From a virus: a DNA stretch of 64,000 nucleotides. The notes beneath the pieces are model-generated. The model saw only the letters and a program-made list of their open reading frames with translations, ran no database searches and had not been told where the DNA came from. Made by a program: the position numbers and the translations under genes. Location: positions 124,001 through 188,000 of the IMG/VR virus record IMGVR_UViG_3300023174_000033. One strand, written 5' to 3'. Shown in pieces: positions 19,101-24,966 of the stretch. Every line of letters begins with the position of its first letter. The first letter of the stretch is position 1.

Positions 19101-20837
19101 AAGTTTTAATATTCCAACCATCTGTGAATTGTCAGCAAAATTACCCAATTGGGGATCCCAAGAATTTAATTCGGCCCCTAGTATTCTTATACCACTGTCT
19201 GAATTAAATTCACCACTGTCAAACACACTATTAAAAATTTGACTATTAACAGCTTTAGTTCTTTTCAAATTTGAATTTTCAACTATCGAATCAGCCAGTG
19301 TTGAACTTGATAAAATAACTGATTCCAAATCACAAAATTTGAATTTTGAAAAATTAGCCGTAATATCGTAATTTTGAGTTGTTTTAGAATAGTAATTCGG
19401 CACAGTCGGAATACTACTGCCTTTGATATTACAATTTTCAAAAGTTGACTGTATAAAAACACCCTTTATAATTTTAGAATCTATCACCAAATTATATCCG
19501 AGTCCAGAATTGTTTGTGGTGTCAATAACTTGTGAAACATATGGTATGGAGAATTGGTCATATAATAGACTAGCCCTCACAACCCCATCACCAACTTTTG
19601 TGTTTGTGTTCATGAGTCCATTATTCCAATCGGAGTTTATCATAACACCATAATTCCAGGTCGCATTCTGCCACTTATTAGATTTTAGATAAGTGCCAAA
19701 TAATCCACCATTATGTTCACCAACAAATTTACCATATTTGAAATATGTAGCAGTTATAATAGGAATTTTATACTGTCGGTCTATAACCCACTTTGAGGTA
19801 GTTTTGTCAAATTTATAAATTTGTCTTTCTTGAAAATTTGTTCCCTCCCAAGTAAAATCCTCACCCAGAATGAATAATCTTTTATTTCCTATTTCATTTG
19901 TGGGATTTGATAAAGTATCCATCAAACGAATTTGATTGGTCCTGATTTGAGTACTAACGTCAATCCAGTTACCAGTAACTGGTGATGATAAACTATCTCT
20001 AACAAAGAAAGCACCACCAGGTATGGATCCAGGTGGTGTAAAAGCACCAGTGTGGTTATCTAAAAAATCAACGTCCGTTGTATTTTTGGATTGTGCAAAT
20101 TTATTGAAAATTATGTTACCAGTCCAAGTTCTTAAAACATTACTAACAACCTTTCCTTGAAAAAGGGAAACTAAATCACCAGGAATTGTAGTGTCCGTAA
20201 CATATGTTTTGAATGTACTTATGTAATTAAATGGCTCCGAGTAGCTTGAAACGTAGTTAGTGGCGGTATAATCTATATTATGTACAAATATGAGATCGTT
20301 TATATCAAGTGGTGACTCATATGGATTCACTCCAGTATAGTCAACATCAAGAACAACTTTACAATCTTCAATAAGAAGAACTTTGTATCCATCACTACCC
20401 TTTGAATATTTATCATTTAATATTTTATCATGAGAATCATAATTGCCATTAATAATATATACCCTTTCACCTACTTTGAAATTTGTTGAAATTTCAGAAT
20501 AGAAAGCAGTTTTCCTAACACCACCGACTTCATATGGCTCAACATAGTTGAGTAACTTTGAGGTGAATTTATTTTTATTTGATGTGGGACTAGTATATTT
20601 TACCGATCCCTCGTTTTTTGAAATGTTCGGACGTAAAACATTTGGTCTAGAACCAATTGGTATAGTTGGAACAGCAATTGATACTGTTGCTATAATCTCT
20701 TGTTGTGGCTGATCAGCCTGAACAATTGGAATATTTACATTCTCTTCAACTGGTTTCGGCCCCTCAGGAGTTCCCTTTTTTAAAAAAGTATTATTGTTCT
20801 GTGAATTGTTATTAAAAATTACTTTATTTAACGGCAT
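10170..20837 (-). CDS. Giant repeat-rich virion protein, 3555 aa
   Basis: One uninterrupted reading frame of 10.7 kb. It has an N-terminal region beginning MPLNKVIFNNNS with a Pro-rich linker, then long stretches of short repeats with an aromatic-x-[ND]-G-x-[FW] core (for example WVDGTFSNGKFW, WQNGLFKNGYMSG, WENGVWNGGY), strongest at about residues 350-560, 1180-1750 and 2480-2680. Such regular Gly/aromatic repeats suggest a beta-solenoid like MORN or pentapeptide proteins. The C-terminus ends in a Gly/Pro tail (GGGGPGPGG). It is most likely a tail-fibre, baseplate or long virion-surface protein; the exact position is unknown. It is preceded by an AGGAG four nt from the ATG and an AATATATAA box. 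Confidence 0.85.
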   Translation of the reverse strand: MPLNKVIFNNNSQNNNTFLKKGTPEGPKPVEENVNIPIVQADQPQQEIIATVSIAVPTIPIGSRPNVLRPNISKNEGSVKYTSPTSNKNKFTSKLLNYVEPYEVGGVRKTAFYSEISTNFKVGERVYIINGNYDSHDKILNDKYSKGSDGYKVLLIEDCKVVLDVDYTGVNPYESPLDINDLIFVHNIDYTATNYVSSYSEPFNYISTFKTYVTDTTIPGDLVSLFQGKVVSNVLRTWTGNIIFNKFAQSKNTTDVDFLDNHTGAFTPPGSIPGGAFFVRDSLSSPVTGNWIDVSTQIRTNQIRLMDTLSNPTNEIGNKRLFILGEDFTWEGTNFQERQIYKFDKTTSKWVIDRQYKIPIITATYFKYGKFVGEHNGGLFGTYLKSNKWQNATWNYGVMINSDWNNGLMNTNTKVGDGVVRASLLYDQFSIPYVSQVIDTTNNSGLGYNLVIDSKIIKGVFIQSTFENCNIKGSSIPTVPNYYSKTTQNYDITANFSKFKFCDLESVILSSSTLADSIVENSNLKRTKAVNSQIFNSVFDSGEFNSDSGIRILGAELNSWDPQLGNFADNSQMVGILKLFISDEDFFRMEKNDTFYIERVNKEFFLGTLDADNRIILPYETKYLLNLYWDAEFTSKVGSKQAVSVRDKRSNRNRFYISRSTSAQFQTKEVPNTTQINGITWWTDVTARFSSQANRLSPAYDSSWTPTPAEVAAGTWFYYLYEIPQQVAPPIRGGQGLIELPAFEEVIIAVPVDQIGGPVSIYGYGQTLHIFKYISVPTLQDPILATDGYTPLNAEAYERVFSNTTGPFDSLSRGQFRGEYSTDIQSFLINQTTPIYGANSYQINDVVRIYNPQTEKWEYYQCLVPHNPQLTPDSYVTRQYTIGGANQKVLASETSKYYNYCSIDIETRALGWYRDVQLNKDVYTFDRDQTTITMPLKPKMDNLLPTNIVDKIFKNVLLKNSNFHSGVFVNSNWVSGSLIEDFELVIYNRSTIASEVTGGVKFGAKLVMSRQQPGVSPLSSNFNIFTKFNQLRGNASWFNPAIKLPQLGEVIHINSITYQSPTQRVELEGQYVNGVQNLLGGLPYYNLGRPTWGTSPLVSISENVSSPNSPMSSFLTNVGTYSIIGSETVNYASMHRVVIENSTVYSGVFKRVYFKNTKLTNRVPYVKPSTFDIDPTSLPKVVNVVFARNNSLVENGFIYQSHITNITNTGGYFHSCYWNGATFSNGEFQSGYWLNGTFLNGKFSDSNSLTWYYITPIFGTEQVYQTNDETNEGSVNPYISAINYFDIAKKPIRRIWNDGKFLSGEFYNSYWVDGTFSNGKFWRSKWFAGDFESGIFGDQSIKYEETTFGYGWYSPFPVGGINWLPTIYAVNGFGFIPEFLGRTQSKFFGGVVQNGLVGGNGVVFWYNGQMSAGEFTSASASSNMQSIWYNGTFYGSVFGNYAQWKNGIFNSGKFISIYGSEEQTFVTRPQNTTVFSWESGVFNGGEFGTGELINNSIWGSGEFNDGIFRGRLWRNGVFSGGNFMGSVPNYPSGIPSNEDNTIEKDIYLSFAPFRDPNSFNLANGDDIRGLFYGLWVDGVVTEKKSLYVTNEKVVSKIKRAIKTTDRKSRVNFQNVVWIDGLYDYENSTFKNSLFCKGTFSNGTFDGGVFNPYVDRDYLYSTASSAFYFEPNLIKWERGVFVTGSFYAAEWQNGLFKNGYMSGAYWKNGIWEYGNADNIFWDGGTWRNGNWNGSPFNHLVVATGPANPGEVGYSHSVARGREFDIILRTDRFMRESYPQTFKTAESNDTSYIFVSNVFSASPYSFNFGVESPNALRLRDSEYHEIYFPYAVKTNASPAVLAFTDVRTALTTNPLTFWLSGQSFNFFTMSGQSGANDSTWEFTRSQKFGWLGGSDFTYNPSVGTPIATIPAGSVTSTTTPTQFCTIVEGLTFGGLFYVTGLPYNFKGKAGVKLRFYNYRNNPTWPIYNPSTTIQAYLTISSVENSLGYILDLNKSAEFIRGWATGSHFTEGNAIVEHNVPGDPAKPLTETYEALDYVPVVQYGNSAIVKNFETSIKACSDWDQSLNIPFYWNGTYDASTGLPNLITFDTTTQNRNPVNLYTKFSDYGNLPIPEPSDSRTINSSPRGYNTYPKRYLGESQINIPEDNVQSGAPVSGGASGLIPNSSPSHKIYARWLSYASINAAKGYSMAQFDTLISQINAAIATTSQKPFNGVTGSRIGIYFYNMDIAGFPREFSREVGLPTTAIAGTDDEKRDQAIELIREIGISGFPWYSPTENRYVVINVGSQYYGQGVSVTAGWDFGSSASVTPNLSGFLSVNFGISPNGTDIASFPTGVQRQFDVRRAYYFALGGVDIYQGYGYQYYTEMEVSVELTDTVSFEVWMAGASYSTYDLKSKKANYSAEGVPRESFFPAFYRLKFNYITTPEVLNNPDPDRNRFWVRKTSFGILRIYSWRVTRRKIEYNFDFNNALYSGVDQTKKFIGIPATPSVVLSLPTGFDRQNSIVFGNGVFRQGVWENGVWNGGYRFNSSSFGFFEVDDLLKANDILFAIRKTSRDTLWSIKIQLVDSLSAYQLKLDVGQKISVSNLAAYDNNDRRIYISGVLDVESYSLEENTLTVTYKSLTPISYIKKDSSNHLIYITTNVWTNGAFLNGVFRGVWNNGLFKGTPVLTEMIDSHFIDGAFEGGHFKSVEKKANSTIYQRHNTGLIQNFRFKDLNNPAPNRKWESTVAEDITNRYLSWIDVVYSTQSKVNLKLDTTQLRVSDFIPMMIGSEKADAAYFQEYEDKPLVDLVTGATSVNPNVGGWKPRTTSTVFNAPNLQGYPTLDVLSSVSEFRDFLTTTKRTYNLGTKRKVFSNLLANDGNFIKPISSNATFSRQLGSVATTLTSIGFTFSTLWQRVGSEYVPPGYAGSAPKTWYINQVGHGDKDKPLTYEPREIVVTSGDIIEFRMNDLRKPALKWSGTPGVANGTYPTWLKARGRNGGSGVQEFQVNQPMGYYKNACYPFNDYSNNGAYYNPGVTTPFGYFGGTPYPYPLASFIYAVANQINGLGGGWNNNGHEYFGWNAFNNNQGARFGGPARWIPRGFSAVGYGGTSAPLGNRIQLTTGWQSITPYGDIKFDTDVLGWAFTDAGYDYPQSRSINTATGERSSFTGLPPIQTNQTTGRTGPGPYSAPKTPGLTHGVHFYQNLMRLAPTNLIYGDWSEFNASGLYDAGGSVQQWVSYFKDQLNRAGLNGERRYNPTEFNPYNAYGKITVLPIPEPVWTKNLPANYSYDSNTDSANDNILKLTISDYVETFAPTFSPLNWIQILQNKNIKPVPNRYYELSVDITYNLKVNYAPTPPQLDGFYQGLFLDDIFGYLDQQSDNLGLPQKNLHQYMNHFYNGEIVAQTNLPGQPLPNPKVRVRSTEYFMNKTNLDITFFNSFPVRGGPLSIDISNISLNEVNMLPFFSYFSASVFDTNSFLAAGENPDPSKILGRAPYIPTQIDFSPRIPQEGRAPFVELSNNNFSFTDNFEISISSKFISKSSEAVFDLTTTSQLSDSDFLKASGQVATEDPGGGGPGPGG

Positions 20838-20841
20838 TTAA

Positions 20842-20846
20842 CTCCT
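20842..20846 (-). promoter_or_regulatory. Shine-Dalgarno-like AGGAG before the giant gene
   Basis: On the minus strand AGGAG is followed by TTAA and the ATG at 20837. It is the only clear purine-rich SD-like site I noticed directly before a start in this window, in a host group that normally does not use SD. The 4-nt spacing is short. Confidence 0.45.
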
Positions 20847-20856
20847 ATAAATTTAT

Positions 20857-20865
20857 TTATATATT
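20857..20865 (-). promoter_or_regulatory. AATATATAA box upstream of the giant gene
   Basis: Exact AATATATAA on the minus strand, first base 28 nt upstream of the ATG at 20837, leaving room for the AGGAG site in the leader. Confidence 0.4.
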
Positions 20866-20892
20866 AAATGGAGTTTATTTTCTTGAATGATT

Positions 20893-21459
20893 TTAATAAT
20901 TATCTTTAACCCAATTTATCAAATCCAATAAATTATCCATATTTTTGGGATATTTATCAACTAAACCTTCAAGAAAGATTAATCTATGTTTTTTATAGAC
21001 CCCCGTATCAATATCCGAATATTCCTTTCTTAAATTTTTCTCCCAATCAAGTAGTTCATTTATTCCCCTTTGACATATGTTCATATCATAGGAAATAAAC
21101 TTTTCAGAAAGTGGGGTAGATGCTACATGGTCTTTAGTGTCTAGTATCATCTGCCTTATCTCAACTACATCAATATCATGTTTCTCTGAACAAAATTTTA
21201 AAAAAAGATTAGCTGACTTTTCCTCATTATTATCAGATCCAACTTCATATACAATATCATGAAATAAAGCAGTTATTATTAACTTTTTTCTTTGGTTTGA
21301 ATCTATCACACCATCACCATAATCTTCATTAATTTGAGATATCAAATCAGTTAAATGATTCAAATCATGATAAAATCTATGGGATTCATTCCATTTATCA
21401 AGTAATGTCTTAACATCACATTTTACTCCAAATTCATTTAATATGCCTTGTAGTTCCAT
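20893..21459 (-). CDS. HD-superfamily metal-dependent phosphohydrolase
   Basis: 188 residues resembling the COG4339 group. It has RFYHDLNHL at 28-36 (first His31), LFHDIVYEVG at 66-75 (the HD pair, His67-Asp68) and a later TKDH near 115, the ordered His/Asp set that binds divalent metal. HD enzymes hydrolyse phosphate esters of nucleotides or related molecules; the substrate is not known. It begins 3 nt after the M16 peptidase stop on the minus strand, so the genes at 23083, 22569 and 21459 form one operon. Confidence 0.8.
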   Translation of the reverse strand: MELQGILNEFGVKCDVKTLLDKWNESHRFYHDLNHLTDLISQINEDYGDGVIDSNQRKKLIITALFHDIVYEVGSDNNEEKSANLFLKFCSEKHDIDVVEIRQMILDTKDHVASTPLSEKFISYDMNICQRGINELLDWEKNLRKEYSDIDTGVYKKHRLIFLEGLVDKYPKNMDNLLDLINWVKDNY

Positions 21460-21462
21460 AGT

Positions 21463-22569
21463 TTACTCAAATTCTTTATTATCCAAAGATACATAAAAAT
21501 TATCAAAATCATAAAATTCTTCATAAATATCTCTTAACTTATCATAATTTATAGTTTTAATAATTTCTTTAATTGACCAACCTTCTGGGTTAATCCAATT
21601 GTTTACATTTTCGTATCTCATTATTTTATCTTTCTTCAGTCTTAATAAATAATGATTCTTAATTATTTCAAATCTTTTCTTCGTTAGAAACTTATCAGGA
21701 TTACTCAAAATATTCTTCACAGTTTTGATTATTTTCTGCGCATTCTGTTCTGTGGTCTGTGTTGTTATACTCGTCAATCCTTGATTGTTGTATCTACTTT
21801 GACCGCATCTAATATAATAGACCAATCCCTGTTTTTCTCTACACTCTTGATACAGAGGAGAATCAAGCCCCATAGATAACATCGCATTTATAAAATTGAC
21901 CCAGTTGAAATTTTCTTCAATGAGTGGTGAAGTCATAATCAGAGAAACTTTTTTACCAAACTTTTCCCTTGGCTCCAAAATAACATCATCATAGGGCCCG
22001 AAAACAGATTTTGTTTCAATATTTTGAGACGCGAAACTATCAGTATATTTGAAAGGTGAACTTTTTGAAACATTTATAATTTTACTTGGATACTTAAATT
22101 GTTTTTCAAAAAAATTCAAACAGTCCATAAATTTCATTGATTCTAGATCCTCCCTCAACCCTATCGCGTCATAATCTTTAAATAATTTCCTTGACAAATT
22201 CAATGCGTGTGACTCGGTTTGGTCGGAAAAATAATCCCCATATTCCTGTAGAACAATTTCACGTTCCATTTCAAACTGCTCTTTCGTTATATTGAATTGA
22301 CTCATAAGATCAACTAACTCATATCTCCTTCTACTTAACATTTCATCAAGACCCGTGAAATAAAAAACAATTTCATTTTTTGAGGTGTAAGCATTCCAAG
22401 AAATTGCTTCTCTCTCAAAAATCTCTCTTAAATTTTCAAAATTTTTACACATTAAATGTTCCATCAAATGTGATATACCAAAAATTCCCCTTTCCTCTAT
22501 GTTAGTCGATCCATAGTAAACAAGGTAAAATCCCGATAAGTCCGTTTCACTCTTTAAGTTTATAAGCAT
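21463..22569 (-). CDS. M16-family zinc peptidase (pitrilysin-like)
   Basis: 368 residues from ATG 22569; a TTG nine nt upstream overlaps the previous gene and is less likely. The inverted zinc motif HLMEH is at 34-38 (HxxEH), with the downstream ligand in EREIVLQEYGDY about 75 residues later. The rest follows the M16 alpha/beta fold, including an RxxGLVYYI-like segment (REKQGLVYYI) typical of the C-terminal half. At 368 residues it is a single M16 pair (two domains), about the length of processing-protease subunits. It cleaves peptides or small proteins; the target is unknown. Phage M16 proteins are uncommon. Its start follows the stop of the 22571-23083 gene by 1 nt. Confidence 0.86.
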   Translation of the reverse strand: MLINLKSETDLSGFYLVYYGSTNIEERGIFGISHLMEHLMCKNFENLREIFEREAISWNAYTSKNEIVFYFTGLDEMLSRRRYELVDLMSQFNITKEQFEMEREIVLQEYGDYFSDQTESHALNLSRKLFKDYDAIGLREDLESMKFMDCLNFFEKQFKYPSKIINVSKSSPFKYTDSFASQNIETKSVFGPYDDVILEPREKFGKKVSLIMTSPLIEENFNWVNFINAMLSMGLDSPLYQECREKQGLVYYIRCGQSRYNNQGLTSITTQTTEQNAQKIIKTVKNILSNPDKFLTKKRFEIIKNHYLLRLKKDKIMRYENVNNWINPEGWSIKEIIKTINYDKLRDIYEEFYDFDNFYVSLDNKEFE

Positions 22570-22570
22570 T

Positions 22571-23083
22571 TTAGTCAAAAGTAATTATGAAATAATTGTT
22601 TCTTATTTCGGTATTTTTTGTATAAAAAATAGATATATTTTCCAAAATTGAAATTATATCTTCGTTTGAAAAAGTATCTTCTGTAGATTCAATTGATTTT
22701 TTCTCATTAACCCCACCCATAAAACTTGATAATGTCTTTATCTCACGATCACGCCTTGTTGATTCCTTCAAATTATCAACTTCGGTGAATATACCAAAAT
22801 TGATAACATCAACAAATTCTTGTATGGGCACATATAAGGAACTGTTTTCTAACTTTATTTGTTTTTTCAATCTTTCCTTAATGCTGGAAAATATTTCCTT
22901 ACTTAAAATATCATTTGATTGAAACATTTTTTCAACTAATATATTGTCTTTGAAATCATTAGCAACTTTTTCCAAATAAACTTCTCTTGACAAATTATTT
23001 GTTTTAAGAATTTTTGTAAGTCTCCCCTCTTTTAATAAGTAGGAATCTATAAATTTAATTTTTTTATTATCAAACGTAATCAT
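22571..23083 (-). CDS. Hypothetical protein, 170 aa
   Basis: Not recognised. Charged, mostly helical sequence beginning MITFDNKKIKFIDSYLL, with a Lys/Glu-rich middle (SIKERLKKQIKLENSS) and a short hydrophobic end (NYFIITFD). It is the first gene of an operon with the M16 peptidase and HD hydrolase, so a role linked to the peptidase is possible (substrate or accessory) but unsupported by motif. An AATATATAA box lies 31 nt upstream of its ATG. Confidence 0.65.
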   Translation of the reverse strand: MITFDNKKIKFIDSYLLKEGRLTKILKTNNLSREVYLEKVANDFKDNILVEKMFQSNDILSKEIFSSIKERLKKQIKLENSSLYVPIQEFVDVINFGIFTEVDNLKESTRRDREIKTLSSFMGGVNEKKSIESTEDTFSNEDIISILENISIFYTKNTEIRNNYFIITFD

Positions 23084-23105
23084 ATTTTAAAAAGATTTTA
23101 ATATT

Positions 23106-23114
23106 TTATATATT
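23106..23114 (-). promoter_or_regulatory. AATATATAA box upstream of the 23083 operon
   Basis: Exact AATATATAA on the minus strand, first base 31 nt upstream of the ATG at 23083. It sits back to back with the host-type promoter at 23137-23168 for the divergent CoaE-like gene. Confidence 0.35.
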
Positions 23115-23136
23115 AAATAACTTTTTGGTTAATTTA

Positions 23137-23168
23137 TTTGTACAATCCAATTTCATTCCCTACCTTTG
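23137..23168 (+). promoter_or_regulatory. Bacteroidota-type promoter for the CoaE-like gene
   Basis: TTTG at 23137-23140, 20-nt spacer, TACCTTTG at 23161-23168, and ATG 7 nt later at 23176. A perfect match to the consensus, and it decides the start codon: the in-frame TTG at 23125 lies upstream of the promoter. Confidence 0.72.
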
Positions 23169-23175
23169 TGACACT

Positions 23176-23799
23176 ATGATAAAAGTGGGATTAACTGGCA
23201 ACTTATACTCGGGACAAGACCAAGTACAAAAAATATTCAAATATTTGAGTGTGCAGGTTTTTGATGCAGATCTTATGTTAAGGTATTTTATAAACCACTC
23301 ACCAAAACATATAGAAAGGATTAAGAAAAATTTTGGAGATAGTGCTTATTCTCTAGGCACTTTGAATATCAATATGTTCAGAAATTTTGACGAATTAGAA
23401 TCATTATTGGATATTATTGAGTTTGATATTTTAATCGCTTACGCTAAATTCAGATTAGAAAAAAAACATGAATCATATACTGTTTTTAAATACAGTTTTT
23501 TATTTGAACGTGAATTAGAGACAGATTTTGACTACAATATAAATGTATCTAGGCCAAAATATTTAAGAGAAAGAGATCTTAAAAACCTAACAATGATACC
23601 AACCATCAGTATCAATAATATTTTAAAAGGTGAGTATCCCGAAAAGAAAAAGAACTCAATTGCTAATTTTATAATCACTAACAACGATATGACAGATGTG
23701 ACAAAAACAGTTTTAACGACAAGTTCTGTCTATGACCAAGTGATCAAAATTCACAAAACTATGTCAAGAAAAATCCCCCAAGAAATTTTGGGGGATTAA
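23176..23799 (+). CDS. Dephospho-CoA kinase-like protein with degenerate P-loop
   Basis: 207 residues. The opening MIKVGLTGNLYSGQDQVQ and the following VQVFDADLMLRYFI match CoaE (usually GLTGGIGSGKS then DAD). The nucleotide-binding P-loop GxxxxGK[ST] is replaced by GNLYSGQD (residues 8-15), so the Lys and Ser/Thr that hold the phosphates are gone, while the DAD (30-32) remains. Later parts are less similar. It may have lost kinase activity and become a binding or regulatory protein, or it may use another phosphoryl acceptor. Start chosen from the promoter that would exclude the longer TTG version. A terminator hairpin overlaps its stop codon. Confidence 0.7.
   Translation: MIKVGLTGNLYSGQDQVQKIFKYLSVQVFDADLMLRYFINHSPKHIERIKKNFGDSAYSLGTLNINMFRNFDELESLLDIIEFDILIAYAKFRLEKKHESYTVFKYSFLFERELETDFDYNINVSRPKYLRERDLKNLTMIPTISINNILKGEYPEKKKNSIANFIITNNDMTDVTKTVLTTSSVYDQVIKIHKTMSRKIPQEILGD
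23772..23797. terminator. Bidirectional hairpin terminator
   Basis: Ten-base-pair stem AATCCCCCAA / TTGGGGGATT with a six-nt loop, overlapping the stop codon of the CoaE-like gene and followed by AT-rich sequence. It lies between convergent genes (23176-23799 and 23803-24117) and could serve both strands. It is one of few GC-rich hairpins in the window. Confidence 0.7.
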
Positions 23800-23802
23800 T
23801 TA

Positions 23803-24117
23803 TTAAGAAACTTTAATAACAATATCTTCTCCAGATTCTGAATATGATTTCAGACAAGTCAGGGACTTGGAAATCAGATACCTATCCAAATCGTTGAAAT
23901 GGTCTTTATCATACGATACCTGAACAGCGTTAATCAAAATATTGATTGCAGTAGTTGGTTCTAATTTTTCAGCTTTAATAAGTTCGTTGATTTCATCATA
24001 TCTTTCTTTTTCTTCTTCAGTTAAAGATTCATAATCAAAATCAACGTTTTCATCCGGAGACTCAACAATTGGAGATTCATCTAGGATTTCATTTGATTGT
24101 TCAATAGAGTTTTCCAT
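23803..24117 (-). CDS. Hypothetical acidic protein, 104 aa
   Basis: Highly acidic in residues 1-45 (for example VESPDENVDFDYESLTEEE), then a helical region with a YDEINELIKAEKLEP stretch. No domain is recognised. Size and charge would fit an adaptor or inhibitor, but nothing in the sequence proves it. It converges on the CoaE-like gene at a shared terminator. Confidence 0.62.
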   Translation of the reverse strand: MENSIEQSNEILDESPIVESPDENVDFDYESLTEEEKERYDEINELIKAEKLEPTTAINILINAVQVSYDKDHFNDLDRYLISKSLTCLKSYSESGEDIVIKVS

Positions 24118-24149
24118 AAAATATTTTTTTTACTTATATCTATAAATAA

Positions 24150-24180
24150 TTTGAAAGTTCCCTTTTTTTTCTTAAATTTG
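24150..24180 (+). promoter_or_regulatory. Bacteroidota-type promoter for the 24216 gene
   Basis: TTTG at 24150-24153, 19-nt spacer, TAAATTTG at 24173-24180. The ATG is 35 nt further on, so this transcript has a leader, unlike the near-leaderless group. Confidence 0.55.
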
Positions 24181-24215
24181 TAATTCAATTCAAATATATT
24201 TTATAAATAAAGCCT

Positions 24216-24938
24216 ATGAACGTAATTTGTATAAAATCAACAAAGAAACTTGTTAAGAATGCAACATATAGAGTTGCTTCTTTCTCAAACGACAACAATA
24301 AAAAATCCCCATATTTCAGACCAATGATAAGAATCTATCTTACTGATAATATGGTATCGGCCTTTCCTTTAGAATCTTTTAAACCAACAGACTCTCCCGA
24401 CTTCCAACAAATAAATTGGATTTGTCCAGAATATTCTCAAATATTGGAGGAAAAACAACAAATGAGAATTGATGCAACTTTGAAAGCTGGTGACTACATA
24501 ATTCCTTTATATGATAGCTTAAAGACACTCATAAAAGGTCGTAAATATAAAGTGAAGGAGGTTATGGTAGATAAAAGTCAATGGGGTGGTATTAAGATAA
24601 AATTAATGGGATCTGAAAGGTGGTATACAAGTTGGCATTTCAGAAGATGTACAAATCAAGAATCAAGGGAAATAAGTTTGAAAAACCTTTTTGATGAATC
24701 AACAGACACCGAGGTCGTAAATAGATTCAAAAGAAAATTTGATTACCTATCAGAAGAAGAGAAAAAGGACATCCTAATAAAGATATTTTTCCAATCATAC
24801 CTTGATAGAAACAGAAATAATTCCGATGTGGTTGATTGGGCAATTACAAAAATCGGATGTACTTATAATCTGAAAAATGAGGATTTAGAAATGATACTTG
24901 ATACATCAATACGAGATATTATAAAATCTTTAAAATAA
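24216..24938 (+). CDS. Hypothetical protein, 240 aa
   Basis: No named domain. The first 160 residues look like two similar small beta-barrel units, each opening with a Lys-Gly/Lys-Asn turn before a strand: KLVKNATYRVASF (about 11-23) and TLIKGRKYKVKEV (about 108-120), suggesting SH3-like folds. The C-terminal 70 residues are helical and charged (LSEEEKKDILIKIFF). The repeated 'G/NxxYxV' pattern is common in phage and bacterial proteins of unknown role. It ends at a strong terminator shared with the S1-domain gene. Confidence 0.66.
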   Translation: MNVICIKSTKKLVKNATYRVASFSNDNNKKSPYFRPMIRIYLTDNMVSAFPLESFKPTDSPDFQQINWICPEYSQILEEKQQMRIDATLKAGDYIIPLYDSLKTLIKGRKYKVKEVMVDKSQWGGIKIKLMGSERWYTSWHFRRCTNQESREISLKNLFDESTDTEVVNRFKRKFDYLSEEEKKDILIKIFFQSYLDRNRNNSDVVDWAITKIGCTYNLKNEDLEMILDTSIRDIIKSLK

Positions 24939-24966
24939 AAAGGGGAGTTTTAACTCCCCTTTTTTT
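24938..24966. terminator. Bidirectional intrinsic terminator
   Basis: Stem AGGGGAGTT / AACTCCCCT (24941-24949 with 24952-24960) with a two-nt loop, flanked by an A-run on the left and a T-run on the right, so it works as a Rho-independent terminator on both strands. It separates the convergent genes 24216-24938 and 24965-26059. Confidence 0.85.

Noticed and set aside
22570-22578. TTG start of the M16 peptidase
   Set aside because: It overlaps the previous stop, and ATG 22569 follows that stop by 1 nt.
23125-23175. TTG start giving a 224-residue CoaE-like protein
   Set aside because: It lies upstream of a perfect promoter and adds residues absent from CoaE; ATG 23176 is preferred.
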